Assembly: GCF_949987535.1 (NCBI RefSeq)
Contig: NC_080075.1
Location: forward strand, 37,446,269-37,510,268
Direction: 5' to 3'
DNA length: 64,000 bases
Source of the DNA: Balaenoptera acutorostrata
Lineage: Eukaryota; Chordata; Mammalia; Artiodactyla; Balaenopteridae
Below the pieces are notes generated by a model that was not told the DNA's origin, did not search any database, and worked only from the letters and a program-made list of their open reading frames with translations. The position numbers and the translations under genes were made by a program. Of the stretch, positions 21,376-32,670 are shown in pieces; position 1 is the first letter of the stretch; each line of letters begins with the position of its first letter.

Positions 21376-22794
21376 CTGCCCCCACTTGCCTAATTCCATC
21401 AGCCTAGACAGGAAAATGAACTGTCGTTTCCATCAGCTCTTTGAGAAGGCACCGTGTTCGGTGTCCTGGTGATGGTGGGTCCCAGTCCTCTGTGTAGGGC
21501 ACCCATCATTTATCTCTAGTGAAACTGTTTTCTCACTTGACCGTGATTCCTACTCTCCATAATACATGCGGTCATTTCCATCTGAACAAGCACACTGGGG
21601 TGGCAAGCTGCAGCCTAACTAGGAACCAACAGAGAATGTGCAGAAGCAAATTGCCACTAATTTTAATGTGTGCTTAATGCAAGTGGAGTATGTGCTCAGA
21701 ATGGACTCTCTTGCTTTTCTGGGAAATACCCTTCCACAGCAATTGTTTTTAAGTGTTATTTCTGATTAATTATGTGCTATTTTCTCTCTCCCTCCGTTCC
21801 TCCCTCCCTTTCTCTCTCTTCCTCATTCCTTCCTCCTTCTTCATTAAAGGGACCATAGATAACCTTCCACCTCTCTCTCCCTGTATCTTAATATTTCAGT
21901 GTGTCTACTGTGGAAAACAATAAGGAAATGTGAACAAATAGGTGGTTAAAATGGTCTAAAACCCTCCCTGAGCTGGGAAGGTCCATCACCGCCTGTGCTC
22001 CAGCTTTTGGCATGTGCTTGGCAGCAAACTGCAAGACCAGGAGGTCATAATCAGGAAAACAGAAACACATTACATTTTAATAATCACCTACCTTTTCAAT
22101 AGCTTTGAGCTTTCAGATGTCACCTCCAGTTACAGGGAACTAAAATCAACCTGCAAGCCCTCTCCCTTTCCACTCAGAGGAAAGAACTGTAGATGATTGG
22201 TGACAATTGTCAAAGGGAAAGGACCCATAAATATGAGTTGCCTGATAGAAGCAATTCAGCAAAATCAAGCTCATCAACTTCCCAGCATGGATTTTATTTT
22301 ATTCCAAATCAGATACTCATTAATGGGGAACATTCTTTGAATCATCATTTTATTTACACTAGAGAAATGCCAGACACATTGTCTGGCGAGGGAATGAAGT
22401 GGCTCTCTCACTGCTCAGTAGGTATTTCCTTCTGTAGCCTCCTGAATTTTCATGCTAATGGAAAACACCCAGGCCAGAGGCTCGCGAGTAACAAGTTAAA
22501 ATGGCACCGGAAAGTAAACGATTTTCTTTGATTTAAAAAAAAAAGAGCATAAAGAACACATGGGACGACAGGGAAAAAAGTAAAATATCTTACCTGCCTT
22601 AGATGTTAGAATCAAGCCATCCAGACTCTGCTACTTAAGGAGAAGCACAGACAGCACCCTGCAGGGATTGTGGGAGAGGCAAATTATACCCTGGTTTGAG
22701 CCAGTGCCTGCCTTCTTGTCATCCTGCTAGGAAATGCTGCCCATGGGGGCGCCTGTCCTCCTTCACAGCTGTGTTTTCCCAGCTCCCATCTAGA
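21376..22794. other. Unique sequence, nothing coding recognised
   Basis: No transposon recognised. Contains a pyrimidine tract at 21779-21845 and an A run at 22532-22543. A 112-codon frame at 22193-22531 has no identifiable motif. Confidence 0.5.
21779..21845 (+). repeat. Polypyrimidine (CT-rich) tract
   Basis: About 65 bases almost entirely C and T, with TCCC and TTCC units. Low-complexity, not a tandem repeat. Confidence 0.85.
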
Positions 22795-22796
22795 GA

Positions 22797-22846
22797 TCAA
22801 TACATACTAGATGCTCAATAAATATCTGTTGAGTGAACATCTGAAT
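22797..22846 (+). repeat. L2 3' tail
   Basis: 'tactagatgctcaataaata' then 'tctgttgagtgaacatctga' matches the L2 terminus. Confidence 0.6.
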
Positions 22847-23457
22847 TCTGGGAGATGGCCTATCTTTATTAAATGTTAATAATATTTTAATTCAATTTTA
22901 AGCAACACCAAGCTAGTCTCTAGGCGAAAAACTAAAGTCTCCCCTGCTCTGATCTGATGTGGGTACCAAGTCAAGTGAGATCCTCTTCATCCATTCCACC
23001 ATCACTCAGCTGCTTCTCTAAGTTTTTTCCGTGGCTGGGCAGAAACCTCAGAGCTGAGGGTGCTGGCCCCCTTCCAGCCATTCACACTTATGGGGAGCCC
23101 TTCCCATCTTCAAGGGGCCTTGGGAGGTGCTCCTCTGAGGATGGTGGAAGGCTGGGTGCTATGCAGTGAATCACAGATACATTGTTGGATCTTAGTGAGT
23201 TTATTTTTTTAGATCCCAGAGCCACTCAGATTTGGGGTCCACCCTCAGAGGGAGCTGTATCCCTGCTCTGTATTTTCTATGGAGTTATAAAGAGGAAAGC
23301 AGATCCAGAGACCTCTGGCAAATCAGTTCACAGAATATCATACAACATGCCAATATCCATTATCCACTTTTTCAGGATGCTGTGGTGTTTTCAGGGTTTT
23401 GAACAGCCTCTCTTCATCCTATGTTATATTTTTACCGCATTTTCCTATTCATGAAGT
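22847..23457. other. Unique sequence, nothing recognised
   Basis: Single-copy DNA. Frames of 70 and 90 codons (22957-23169, 23182-23454) are unrecognised. Confidence 0.5.
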
Positions 23458-23545
23458 GTTAACCATAATTACCTCATGTTACCCTGACATCAACCCAGTG
23501 AGTTAGGTAATATTAGTATCCTTCCAGAAGAGGAAACTTCTTTTA
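23458..23545 (-). repeat. MIR SINE fragment
   Basis: 'ttacctcatgttaccctgac', 'atcaacccagtgagttaggt', 'agtatccttccagaagagga' correspond to the reverse MIR centre. Confidence 0.55.
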
Positions 23546-24647
23546 AATCATTGCCTTTCTCAAGAATAAGAAGTGGCTTTCTTTCCGCAGCAGCGTGGCT
23601 TTCACAGAGATACCTTTGACCTAATAAATTGACCCCTCTCCTCCTGCCCTCCAGAGCTGCCCTGCCTTGTCCATCCTCTCTGTGGCCAAGATGCTTTCTT
23701 GGTAGGTGGACTCCGTTTTTGTTTTTTCATGTGACACCTTGACCTAATCAGAGAAAGCACTCTGAACCTCTAAAAATAAATAAACGTCTGACAAGAAAGA
23801 AAAAACAGAAGGGGAGGAGAAATATTGCAGAACTTGAGGATTTTGGAGTACAACCCACGTACAGACGGTATTTAACATTCTCCAAACACCAAGTGCTGGT
23901 TTCCAGGCCTGGCTTCTTGTTGATATTTCCTGGTCACTTTGAACTGACTTATCAAATTGAATAGATTCTTTGATACATATGTTGGTATTTTAAGTCCTGG
24001 TGGGAACAAGGTCTCCCATTTGTTTCGTTTTATTCTTAAGAGGTGTTTTTTTTTTTAAAAAACCCTGCTCAGAGAAGGAATCTCAGTCAAAACCCACTAT
24101 GACTTTGGTCTTCACCCATTTCAACAAAGGATGCCAACCACTGGTCTTCTTATTAAGAACAATTCCAGCTGGCTCCATACTCCACAGGGAAGTTAGTTTA
24201 GATCCACAAAGGTGCCAGCCAACGGATGGCTGGTAATATAAGCTTAAGTAGAATGTTGAGCCTCGGGGTGCAAGGGCACAAATTAAGTAACACCCGTCTT
24301 CTTCACCCAAGTTCTTGAATTAAATGAAATAAGAAAAATGAGTTAGCATAATGAGTCCAAACCACCATCTTTATTTGAGATAAGACCCAGGGGAAGGACA
24401 CTGATTGGGGCGAGAAGCAAGCAGACCTGATAACTTCCTGCATGCCCCCTTTTCTCTCCTATCTAGACCTTGTAACAGCTGGCCCATGGGGAGTTCTAGT
24501 CTGTAGAGCAGACACTTCTACCCACAGCACTGTCTTGGACTGGTCCTGATGGAAAGGGAAGAAGGAAAATGGACAAACTGAGCTCTATCCAGCCAAGAAA
24601 CAAAAATCAATGCCTGCTGCCCACCAGCCTGGAAATCCTTCTTCTTC
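23546..24647. other. Unique sequence, nothing recognised
   Basis: Single-copy DNA with a T run followed by an A run at 24049-24062. No gene evidence. Confidence 0.5.
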
Positions 24648-24705
24648 TGTGTGAGAAAACCACTTGACCTTTCCAGGCCTCGATATCCTCAGCTCTATAA
24701 GGAGT
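24648..24705 (+). repeat. MIR SINE fragment
   Basis: 'gagaaaaccacttgaccttt', 'ccaggcctcgatatcctcag' and 'ctctataaggagtgg' match the MIR centre. Confidence 0.5.
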
Positions 24706-24710
24706 GGGTT

Positions 24711-24740
24711 GGGCTGGGGGGCGGGCTGAGGGGGGGGGGG
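24711..24740 (+). other. Predicted G-quadruplex motif
   Basis: Four G tracts (3, 6, 3 and 11 G) separated by loops CT, C and CTGA. This satisfies the classical four-tract pattern with loops of 1-4 nt. It is the strongest such motif I noticed in the window. Confidence 0.7.
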
Positions 24741-24742
24741 AC

Positions 24743-25154
24743 ATGGCCGGGATCCAATCTAGCTCTGAAATCCATGCTTAGCCCCAGCAGTGACTCTGAT
24801 GGGGCCAAGGCCAAGCCATGCTTTCATGCTATGCTCTCTCCCTCAAGACATCAGTTCCCTATGCTGAGGTCCATGGTCAAAGATCACACCCCTGAGACTC
24901 ACCAATCATCTCTCAGATGATGATGACTGTGACGGTGACTCAGGGCACATCTGTCCCCACCACCAGAAAAATCATTCTAAGTGCACAGGTCAGTGGGAGC
25001 ATCTCAGCCCACGGACGGCACTTTATCATCAACATTAGTCCCTGGGAGTATACAGGCCTACTTCCTAATGATCCCAATACAAGACTCAAGAACATTATTA
25101 TGAAGATTGTGATGCAACACAGTGGTAGAAAAAAGATGAAATAAACAGGGATTT
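24743..25154. other. Unique sequence, nothing recognised
   Basis: Single-copy DNA. Frames at 24651-24920 and 24917-25144 are unrecognised. Confidence 0.5.
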
Positions 25155-25157
25155 GGG

Positions 25158-25258
25158 GTCCTGTATCCTAACTTCGGCTCAGCATCAACAAGCCATGTGA
25201 CTTTCATACCTCTGAGCTTCTTCAGTCATGTACAAGGTGATGGAATCCAAAGTTTTCA
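25158..25258 (+). repeat. MIR SINE fragment
   Basis: 'tttggggtcctgtatcctaa', 'acaagccatgtgactttcat', 'acctctgagcttcttcagtc' match the forward MIR 5' half and centre. Confidence 0.6.
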
Positions 25259-25959
25259 AACTTATTTTCTCCTCTTTTAAAATATAACATCTTACATGGA
25301 ATATGAATACAGAGCGTGATTAAAAATAAATCTGCTCTGATAGAAATGTGGGGAGAGTCTCAGACCCATCCCACGTGATTTCTCCCTTCCCTCTGAATAT
25401 TACCCCCACCCCCAAACGTGGTAGGCCCTGAGGTCGCAAGGATCCTTTGCTCGAGAAGAATTTCCTCAGTGCCGGGCTGCATTTGGGGTCAGTACTGTGT
25501 TCTGATGTCACATCCATTTGACAGCCCACCGAGTTCTCCTGAAGCTACATCCCTGATATTTCTCAGCAACCGTTACAGAACACTGAAGGGTATGTATGTC
25601 TAACAGTGATTTGGGCCAGTTATCAGAGTTAGAGCATAAAGACCACAGACAAAATATGCCTGAGTTTCCATTGTAAGAGTAAGTTTTAGCTCAACAGGGA
25701 GAGAGAATAGGGCAGAGCCTAAAGGCAGAGTGTTATTATAAAATAATTTACTTTAAAAGATATTCTTCTCACTACTCTCTGTTGCACAACCCAGACTCAC
25801 GGCATGAGATCTTGACCATAAAATCGTGTGAGGAAGGTCAGGTTCTGCTCCTGAGAGAAAGTGCTTCTCTCTCACAGGAAACATGAAGTCGTTTTGGCCT
25901 TCAGAAGAGCTGGCCCCATCCTCCGGTCACCCAGACCCCTCATATATCTCCTCTGCATG

Positions 25960-26230
25960 TGTTCATTCTTTTGAAGGTGATGGGGGTTCTTCGCATGGAA
26001 GATATATGCAGCTCGATGGCGGGAAGTGAGATCCTAATTATCTGCAGCTGACAACCTTTCAGGGCCCATTATAAAAGAAATGTCCGCACCAGGCACTCCG
26101 AATCCTCTCTCCCAGCTCCAGGGAGATTGCAGGAGCAACAAGGAGTGATTCCGAGAGCCTGATTTATCAGGGAAGATTAGAAGAGTTACATCTACGGTCT
26201 GGGGAAACAATGACAGAGGGGGAGCAGGCT
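25960..26230. promoter_or_regulatory. Possible conserved non-coding element
   Basis: Complex, transposon-free sequence with scattered CpGs. It contains homeodomain-like 'cctaattatctgcagctg' beside an E-box CAGCTG, and a GATA-like 'gatttatcaggg'. There is no coding signal. Inference only. Confidence 0.3.
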
Positions 26231-26612
26231 AATGGGTGACAAAGGGGCAGGAGGGAGAGAAGAGATTTATGTAGCCTGGTACGAGGGTGAACAACTGGAG
26301 GAATGGAATGAAATGAAGACAGGAAAGAAAGTCCCAAGTAAATATCGGGGAAACTTTCCTCGCTGATTTATTAGACAGATGAGCAAATCTTCCAAATGAA
26401 GCTTCTTTCTCACCGAGAAAGAGGGAGTGAGCCTACATAAATGTGTCATGGCCATTTGTCTCTGTCACTGGGGGACCCGAAGTGATATCTAGCAGGGCCT
26501 TCCATCTTTCTCTTGAAGATTGTCTTTAAAAGTCAGAACCCACCTTTTTCCCTCCGGGACACTGGGAGGCTCTTAAGGGGCATGTGCTTCTTAAGACACA
26601 ATTCTAGGCATA

Positions 26613-26648
26613 GCCACTTGCTAAGCAAGCATCACCACTTGCTAAGCA
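26613..26648 (+). repeat. Short direct repeat
   Basis: CCACTTGCTAAGCA occurs at 26613-26626 and again at 26635-26648, a local slippage-type duplication. Confidence 0.8.
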
Positions 26649-28003
26649 TCACCAAGACTCACTGTCTACTTTATAATTTTTAGGGGAGCAGAGTGTACTT
26701 ATCCATGGTCCCCAGCCCAGAATCTCCCTGGGGAGAGGAGAGCTTATGCTTCAGACACAAGCCAGGAAAACACTTCAAAATTCAATTGAGGTCCTCTCAG
26801 CAGGTGCACATGGAAATGTTCTGGTGAATCTGACTGCCTACAGAGTACCCCTTTCTGACCTGAATCGAGATCCTCGTATGTGCCACTTAAGATCCCCTCA
26901 GAGTCTCCTTGTTCCCGATGCCACCGTAGCACCCAGCTCTGCGTGAGCTCTGACTGACATCACACAGGCTCCACCTGACCTGCCCCACCTCGAGCCCTGG
27001 GGATTCCCTGTTGCCACAGAGATGCAGGATGTCTCAAAAGCCCACCATGCACCCACCCAAATGCAACTGGGAGTGATCAGTGGGGAAAACGTTTGACCCA
27101 TATAAGATGGGAGCTGGCAGATAAAGTCTCTCTCCTTTCTCCTCTCTGATGGACTGTACAATTATGCACTTTAGATGGTTTTCAGAGGGACAGTCCTGCA
27201 AGATCAAGCAATCAGTAGGATGTAGTAGCAGCCAGTAGGATAAATCATTCTCATCCCGCCTCTCCCTACCTCACTCTCCTGTCACCTCCCTCCTGCTCCC
27301 TGGGGTTGTATCCCCTAACAGGATAATAGCACAGAAATCTGTGCCTCAAGTTCTGCTTTCTAGGGGGAACCCAGGTTAAGATATGACCAAAGCATCAAGG
27401 CACAAGATGATCCAGACTAAATTGTCTGGAGAATGGCATAAACTTCTTTAATCATTCGGCCTGGGCATCTGGTCCATTTATTCTAGGCATTGCACAAAAT
27501 TGTCCCCTTCCAACCTCAGCCCCCTGACAGTGCCTCCAGACACAGCAAGGATCCTTGTATGGACACCATCTTATGTGTCAGTGTCTCCACTGGCTTATTC
27601 TACTGGAGAGGGCTGGCAAGCTGGAGGACTTGAGCTCAGCCCCATTGGTGTTTCCTACTGTGCCCCCATAGGAGCTGGGTACCGGGGGAGGTGATGATCA
27701 GCTCCTTGGAGGTAACCTGAGAGGTCGCTGACTAGCCTGTGGCCTTTCCATCCAGCTGTGAGGTCTCTCTGCCACAACTACTTCTAACTCTATTCTTTGT
27801 GTTACAGGCAATACAATTCCAGTCAAGCACCCGTAAACTGAGAATCCTAAAATGATCACTCAATATTGCCAAAAACTCAGTCTTGGTGTTCCAAAGAGAA
27901 ACCCCGCAACCCCATGTTATCTGTAAATGCTGCAAGCTTTTGTTGTTGTTTTTGTTTTGTTTTTAGTGTGCATTTTAATTTCAACTATTTTTATGTCCCC
28001 ACC

Positions 28004-28020
28004 AAAAAAAAAAAAAAAAA
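28004..28020 (+). repeat. Poly(A) run
   Basis: Seventeen consecutive A. A (GTTT)n-like T-rich stretch lies shortly upstream (27938-27965). No flanking duplication that would mark a retroinsertion was seen. Confidence 0.85.
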
Positions 28021-28108
28021 TTGTAAATTTCCTTAGTAACCCATTATGGGTTAGTGAATTCCCAAACCGTTCAAAAATACTTTAAAGTTCTTTTGGGACA
28101 TAGCCAGA

Positions 28109-28194
28109 TACTTAATATTGTATTACATTTTATAGTTGTCACTTAATCAAGCTATTTAATATTATAGTACATTTTAAAACTGTCACTTAATCAC
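28109..28194 (+). repeat. Diverged tandem duplication, about 43-bp unit
   Basis: Unit 1 (28109-28150) has 'acttaatattgtattacatt' and 'gtcacttaatca'. Unit 2 (28153-28194) has 'tatttaatattatagtacat' and 'gtcacttaatca'. Similarity is clear across the unit, with several substitutions. Confidence 0.75.
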
Positions 28195-28639
28195 ATTTTC
28201 TTGACCCTTTTATGGGAATTAAAGATCACTGTAGATAAAAAATGGCATGCTTTAGTTTAAATAGATTCAGTATGTCCAGTTTGACAGTTACTTCTGAGAC
28301 ATTAAAAGAATTTTCTGTGATTAATGTGACCCACACACGTTAAATGGTGTAATGTTCCATTTCTTCAGCCATTAGCGGAAACAGCATCAGACAGAAGGAG
28401 CCAGAACGTAGCCAACTGCATGTAAAGGCAGCGATGGGGGTGGTGGGGGGTGGAGTTTAAAGATAATACAGAGCCAGGCAGGCTGAGATAAGAGAGAGAT
28501 TTCTACTGATTTAATATTTGCTTTCTCTGGGCATCCTGAGAGCAAAGTCTGAGAAGTCCAAAGGTCAGGCCCTGGTAATGGAGTGAATGCCAGTCCCGAT
28601 ATGCAAGCACTCTGAGGGGAGAACCCTCCACAAGAGGGG

Positions 28640-29190
28640 GGATCTCGGGCCGTCAGAGGAGTGGAGTTATTCGGTGCTTATTATAAATGATTGATGAACA
28701 CTGCTTCTAAATTTAGAAAAGCTCTCTAAATGGACATTTACTCACAAGGAAAAAACAAAAAACTCTGAAAGGTCCATCCCTGGAACGGTTTTGTTTATGG
28801 CGCTGCGATAGTTCTGGGCAATTAATCCAGAATTGCGTCACTGAAAGATTTTATATTCTTAAGTGTTCACTCATGTAGTTAAAGTAAATTATGTCCTTTT
28901 CCAAACATGTTTCAAAGAATTGTACTGGGTTTTAAAAATCCTGGTCCCTAAATCCTACTTGTTTGTTTAATTAATCTGGAAATAACTGCTCCTTCTTTGT
29001 TTCTTAATCACAGATCACATACACTGTATTTGTTAGCAGCTGCGAATGAAAGCGTGTCCCAGTGTGTTTTTCTTGATTGTTTAATAAGAGCTGAATAATA
29101 CCCTATTTAATCCATCAAGTAGGACATTACAATAACATTGATCTTTTGTTTGACAGCAAATTTGTTTGATAACAGAATAGAATATAATGT
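28640..29190. promoter_or_regulatory. Candidate conserved enhancer-like element
   Basis: Transposon-free, AT-rich, high-complexity stretch dense in homeodomain-type cores: TAATCC at 28823-28828, TTAATTAA at 28967-28974 next to forkhead-like GTTTGTTTA, and several AATAA/TTTAAT words. Scattered CpGs survive ('atggcgctgcgatag', 'ttgcgtcactg'). This composition is usual for vertebrate developmental enhancers, but sequence alone cannot prove conservation. Confidence 0.35.
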
Positions 29191-29967
29191 AACCAAATCA
29201 GTGTCAGAAATGCATTTCAGAGAATCCAGTTAAAAACACCGGTGCACACTCCAGACACTGAGCGGTAGGGCAAAGGGACCAGGCACAGGAAGACACACTG
29301 GGCAGGAGGGTATGAAGGGAAAATCTAGCCTTGCAAAATGCCCAGAGCTCACCCAGAAGATCAAGACAAGCACGACCTAGAAAGGTGGTCATTCTGGCTG
29401 AGGAGGGCCAACCTACTCCAAGCTCAGAATGGACAGACCAATGACCCCCATTGTGTTCTTCCTTTGTTGGCTCAAATACTGTAATTCTTGGGGCCAAAGA
29501 CCCCAGATCCTACCATCACTTATTAGCACCCCTTCTTTCACCTCCTGCTACCACACAGTAAAGGCTCTTGAAGAATGCTATTGTTCACAGACCAGCGTCC
29601 TTCTCTGGTTTCAAACCTGTATATAAGAGACCATTTCTTTTTAGCATCTTCTATCTCCAGGGAGGAATGGGAATTGGTTCAAAGGATTGTGCAAGACCCG
29701 ATCTTTATGGACTTCATTTAGGAGGACAAGTGTCAGCCCTGGTATTTATTCACATATGTGTTTATTAGATGTTTTAAAATTGGACACTTTCTTTCCCTTC
29801 AAAACCCAGCGCAGAGCTGTAACAAAGCCTCTCTCTAGATGCCAAAACCAGATAACAGAGGAGAAAAGAATGTGTAGCAACAAACAAAAATTCCCAAAGT
29901 ACTCAGTTTTCAGAGTTGTGTATCTTGTCCTGAAAGTTGAATCGGTTGTCTTTCATTCAAAACTATC

Positions 29968-30006
29968 TGTTAACACCACACACACACATACACACACACA
30001 CATACC
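29968..30006 (+). repeat. (CA)n microsatellite, interrupted
   Basis: 'cacacacacacatacacaca' with one TA interruption, ending 'cacacatacc'. Confidence 0.9.
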
Positions 30007-31039
30007 CTCCACATACCTTTGAAAAAGAATTACTGAGGTCAACCAGTTCTGTACAAAATAGCCGGTTGCTTGAATAAATTAAATCTCTTCTTTCTCCAGG
30101 ATGACTTATGTGCAGACGCTGACCAGATTCAATGCGCTGTCCTTCTCACAGAGAACGTGCAAGTGCAGAGACCCAGTAAGCAGTGGAGGGGATGCGGATG
30201 ATTCACTTCGTGTCACTGGGGAGAGGGAGGAAGGCAGTTGTATCTGAAAAATCTCTAAGAAAACAAATACCATCGGAAACACCTGCACTCTCTTTAGGAG
30301 CTTTTTATCAATTTTCCATGGATAATACAAACCTCACCTTCTAACGAAGGCAGAAGGAGTATTCACAAAGGTAAATTCAAACCTTTACTGGTGACTATAA
30401 GCTGAGAAAGCAAAAGAATAAGTGTCATCAAATTTCCCAAATTGACCCTAATGCTGTGCTGATGGTCCTCCGCTAACCCAGACCTCAGGAGAAATTCAAT
30501 TGTTGTTCCACTTTGAAAACATCTCCAACTAAAACCCGAATTTCCCTGTCACTCACACTTTGTCTTCACCCCGTCACAGAGGGGAAAGATCCAGGATGAT
30601 CTCGTGGATCTAAAAAGTTGAGGAGTCTTTGCTTTAATCCCTCCCTAGTTTTTCCTCGCCAGTCTCCCATTCTCACATTATTACCGTTCCTTCCCTCTCT
30701 CCATCGCTGCCTCCTTCCTTATTCTTTTGTTCTCTAACCTTCCGCTTCTGTATTAGTGAAGTTCTTTGTAATTTTTCTTCAAATCTTCAAGTAGATTCCT
30801 TTGTGACTTCTGTCTTTTTTTTATCTGATAGGGCTTTTTAAAAAACCCATGAAAATTATTAATATTTCCATCCTTTCTGGCACTGTACCACAGGCCTTAA
30901 AACATTCTATTACATTTCTCATCTGAAACGGCTTTCTCTTGACCCAGAAGTATTGGCAAGTTACAGACCCCAAGCCCGTCTTTTATGGAGAAGGTCTGAG
31001 TGCAAGTGGTGGCCTTTCAAGTGCTTAACCAGACAGTCA

Positions 31040-31700
31040 TAATCTTTATGACAAATAGCCTCTCGCTTTGCAGTTATGGCTAGTTTACTATGCATATGGC
31101 TGACAGAGGGGCCCGTAAAGTAGTCAGGGACTTTTTCTCAAGCCCCCTCCCAGGTGTCACATCGCTCCTTTTTACTGATCTTGTTGGAGGGACAGCATTA
31201 CCCCACAGATCACCCAAGCTTCCTGACCAGCTGCCAGGCTGTAAAGCACAAGGAACTGGAGTGGTCGATCCAAAGACATCAACTTGTCACTCCCGATGAT
31301 CGTTCATCTGCAACAGAAATAGCCCACGGTGCCTGGGAGATCGATGTGGAGACCACCGCTCTTCAACGTTATTGCCACTAATTATTAAGATGAAGGCGGT
31401 GATTAATGGCAGCGATGCTTCTTCACTTTATGCAAATGGCGAGCTCATGCATATACATGGCAGAGGAGGCTCACCAACCTGGTGCCCGCAATGTCGCCGT
31501 TCAGCCCCCTTATTCAGCTGTCACTGTGACCCAGGTGCAACGACTTAGAGCGATTTAAAAAGAAATGCTAAAAATGAATTGTTGATCAGCAGCCTCAGGC
31601 AGCTTTTTGGAAATTCCCTTCTAGGAGGGCTGTGCTTTGATTAGGGAAAGCTCAATCAAGGCAATAACTAGGGTTATTAAGGATGCTGCATTAGCCTGTG
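31040..31700. promoter_or_regulatory. Strongest candidate conserved enhancer
   Basis: Transposon-free stretch with CpG retained outside any island ('gatcgatgtgg', 'aatgtcgccgttc', 'gagcgattt'). It holds a POU octamer ATGCAAAT at 31430-31437, a second octamer-like ATGCATAT at 31446-31453, a TAATTA core at 31379-31384, GATTAATG at 31401-31408, and E-boxes CAGCTG (31515-31520) and CAGGTG (31532-31537). Frames of 69-75 codons cross it in two phases without protein-like features. Regulatory function is inferred. Confidence 0.4.
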
Positions 31701-31979
31701 GGCCTTTGCGTTCCCGTTGTCTGGAGGAAAGAGCTGGTGAGGATGGAGAAAAGGCAGCTTCTGCCACGATGATGTGGTAAACTGAGGCAAGGCAGCCTCT
31801 CTGGGTCTAGTTTTTCTCCTTAGTAAAAATCTGGGGTTCCAATTAAACGACATAAAGCCCTTTTTAACCTTAAAATTATATGAGTCTTTAAGGCAGGCCT
31901 TTTGTCTTCTACCCAAAATGAACACTTTGTCACAATAATCCTTGGTAGAGCATGTCTTTCATTATTTGTTTTATTCCAT

Positions 31980-32370
31980 AGGCATGTATTTCATTCATTC
32001 CACAAACATTTCACTGAGCATCTATCCTTTGCATGATACAGAACCCTCTTTCCTCCATAAGAACCCTACATGAGAACGTAATGTTAACCACAGTGTATCC
32101 CACTTATTTGCTGTGTCTTAGATGTAAGCTCTCTAATGACTGGAGCCAAACCTTATTCTGCTTTACAAACCCAGTGCCCGACACGTGGTTGGCACTCAAT
32201 AAATATTTGTTAAATGAATGAATGGTAGGCCCTGGAGAAAAATGATTATAAAAGGAGTTAAGAAATGACCCCTGCCCTCCAGTACCTTAGGATCAATGTG
32301 AAGCCAAAAGTACACTCAGGCAAGGAGCCAGCAAAATGTTACAAAGAATGAGGTAGTTCTGTGTAGCAAC
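31980..32370 (-). repeat. L2 LINE 3' region, split by a second L2
   Basis: Reverse L2 'attcattccacaaacatttc' and 'actgagcatctatcctttgc' stop near 32036. They resume at 32226 with 'taggccctggagaaaaatga' and 'gacccctgccctccagtacc', exactly where the consensus should continue. The insert is another L2 in forward orientation. Confidence 0.6.
32038..32225 (+). repeat. L2 3' end inserted in L2
   Basis: Forward L2: 'tgctgtgtcttagatgtaag', 'ccagtgcccgacacgtggtt', 'ggcactcaataaatatttgt', 'taaatgaatgaatgg'. Full 3' terminus, sitting inside a minus-strand L2. Confidence 0.75.
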
Positions 32371-32489
32371 TGGTGGCTCTTGAACAAAAAGTGTCATGTT
32401 GAAGAGGTGTTTATGAAGAGTAAAACTTTACTATGGGATTTCAGGAATGGGAGGCTTTTATAAGACAAATTCTAGAACTGGAAGGGAAT

Positions 32490-32670
32490 GTGCGTGCCCG
32501 ACCCCTTGCCTCCAGTCTCATGCCAAACAGATGGTGTTCCACGCCTTCTTAAAGACCTGAAGGGAGAGATTCTACATTCTCCGTTGGCTACCCAGACCAG
32601 CCCACTGCTCAAGAAGTCCTTCTCATCATCCACTCAAAGCCTCTCCTTCCACGTGGACTGGATCTAGATG
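32490..32670 (-). repeat. Possible L3/CR1-type LINE relic
   Basis: 'cttcttaaagacctgaaggg', 'cagcccactgctcaagaag' and 'tccttctcatcatccactc' resemble the reverse complement of the CR1/L3 3' region. Weak, and the family assignment is tentative. Confidence 0.35.

Larger units (their letters stand above)
25259..31979. other. Transposon-poor block of about 6.7 kb
   Basis: Between the MIR ending near 25258 and the L2 starting near 31980 I recognise no interspersed repeat; only low-complexity tracts are present. Short overlapping frames on both strands are unrecognised. Several sub-stretches read like conserved regulatory DNA and are listed separately (25960-26230, 28640-29190, 31040-31700). Confidence 0.5.

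Noticed and set aside
27938..28020. Retroinsertion ending in poly(A) at 28004-28020
   Set aside because: No flanking duplication, no recognisable element body and no polyadenylation signal at the right distance.
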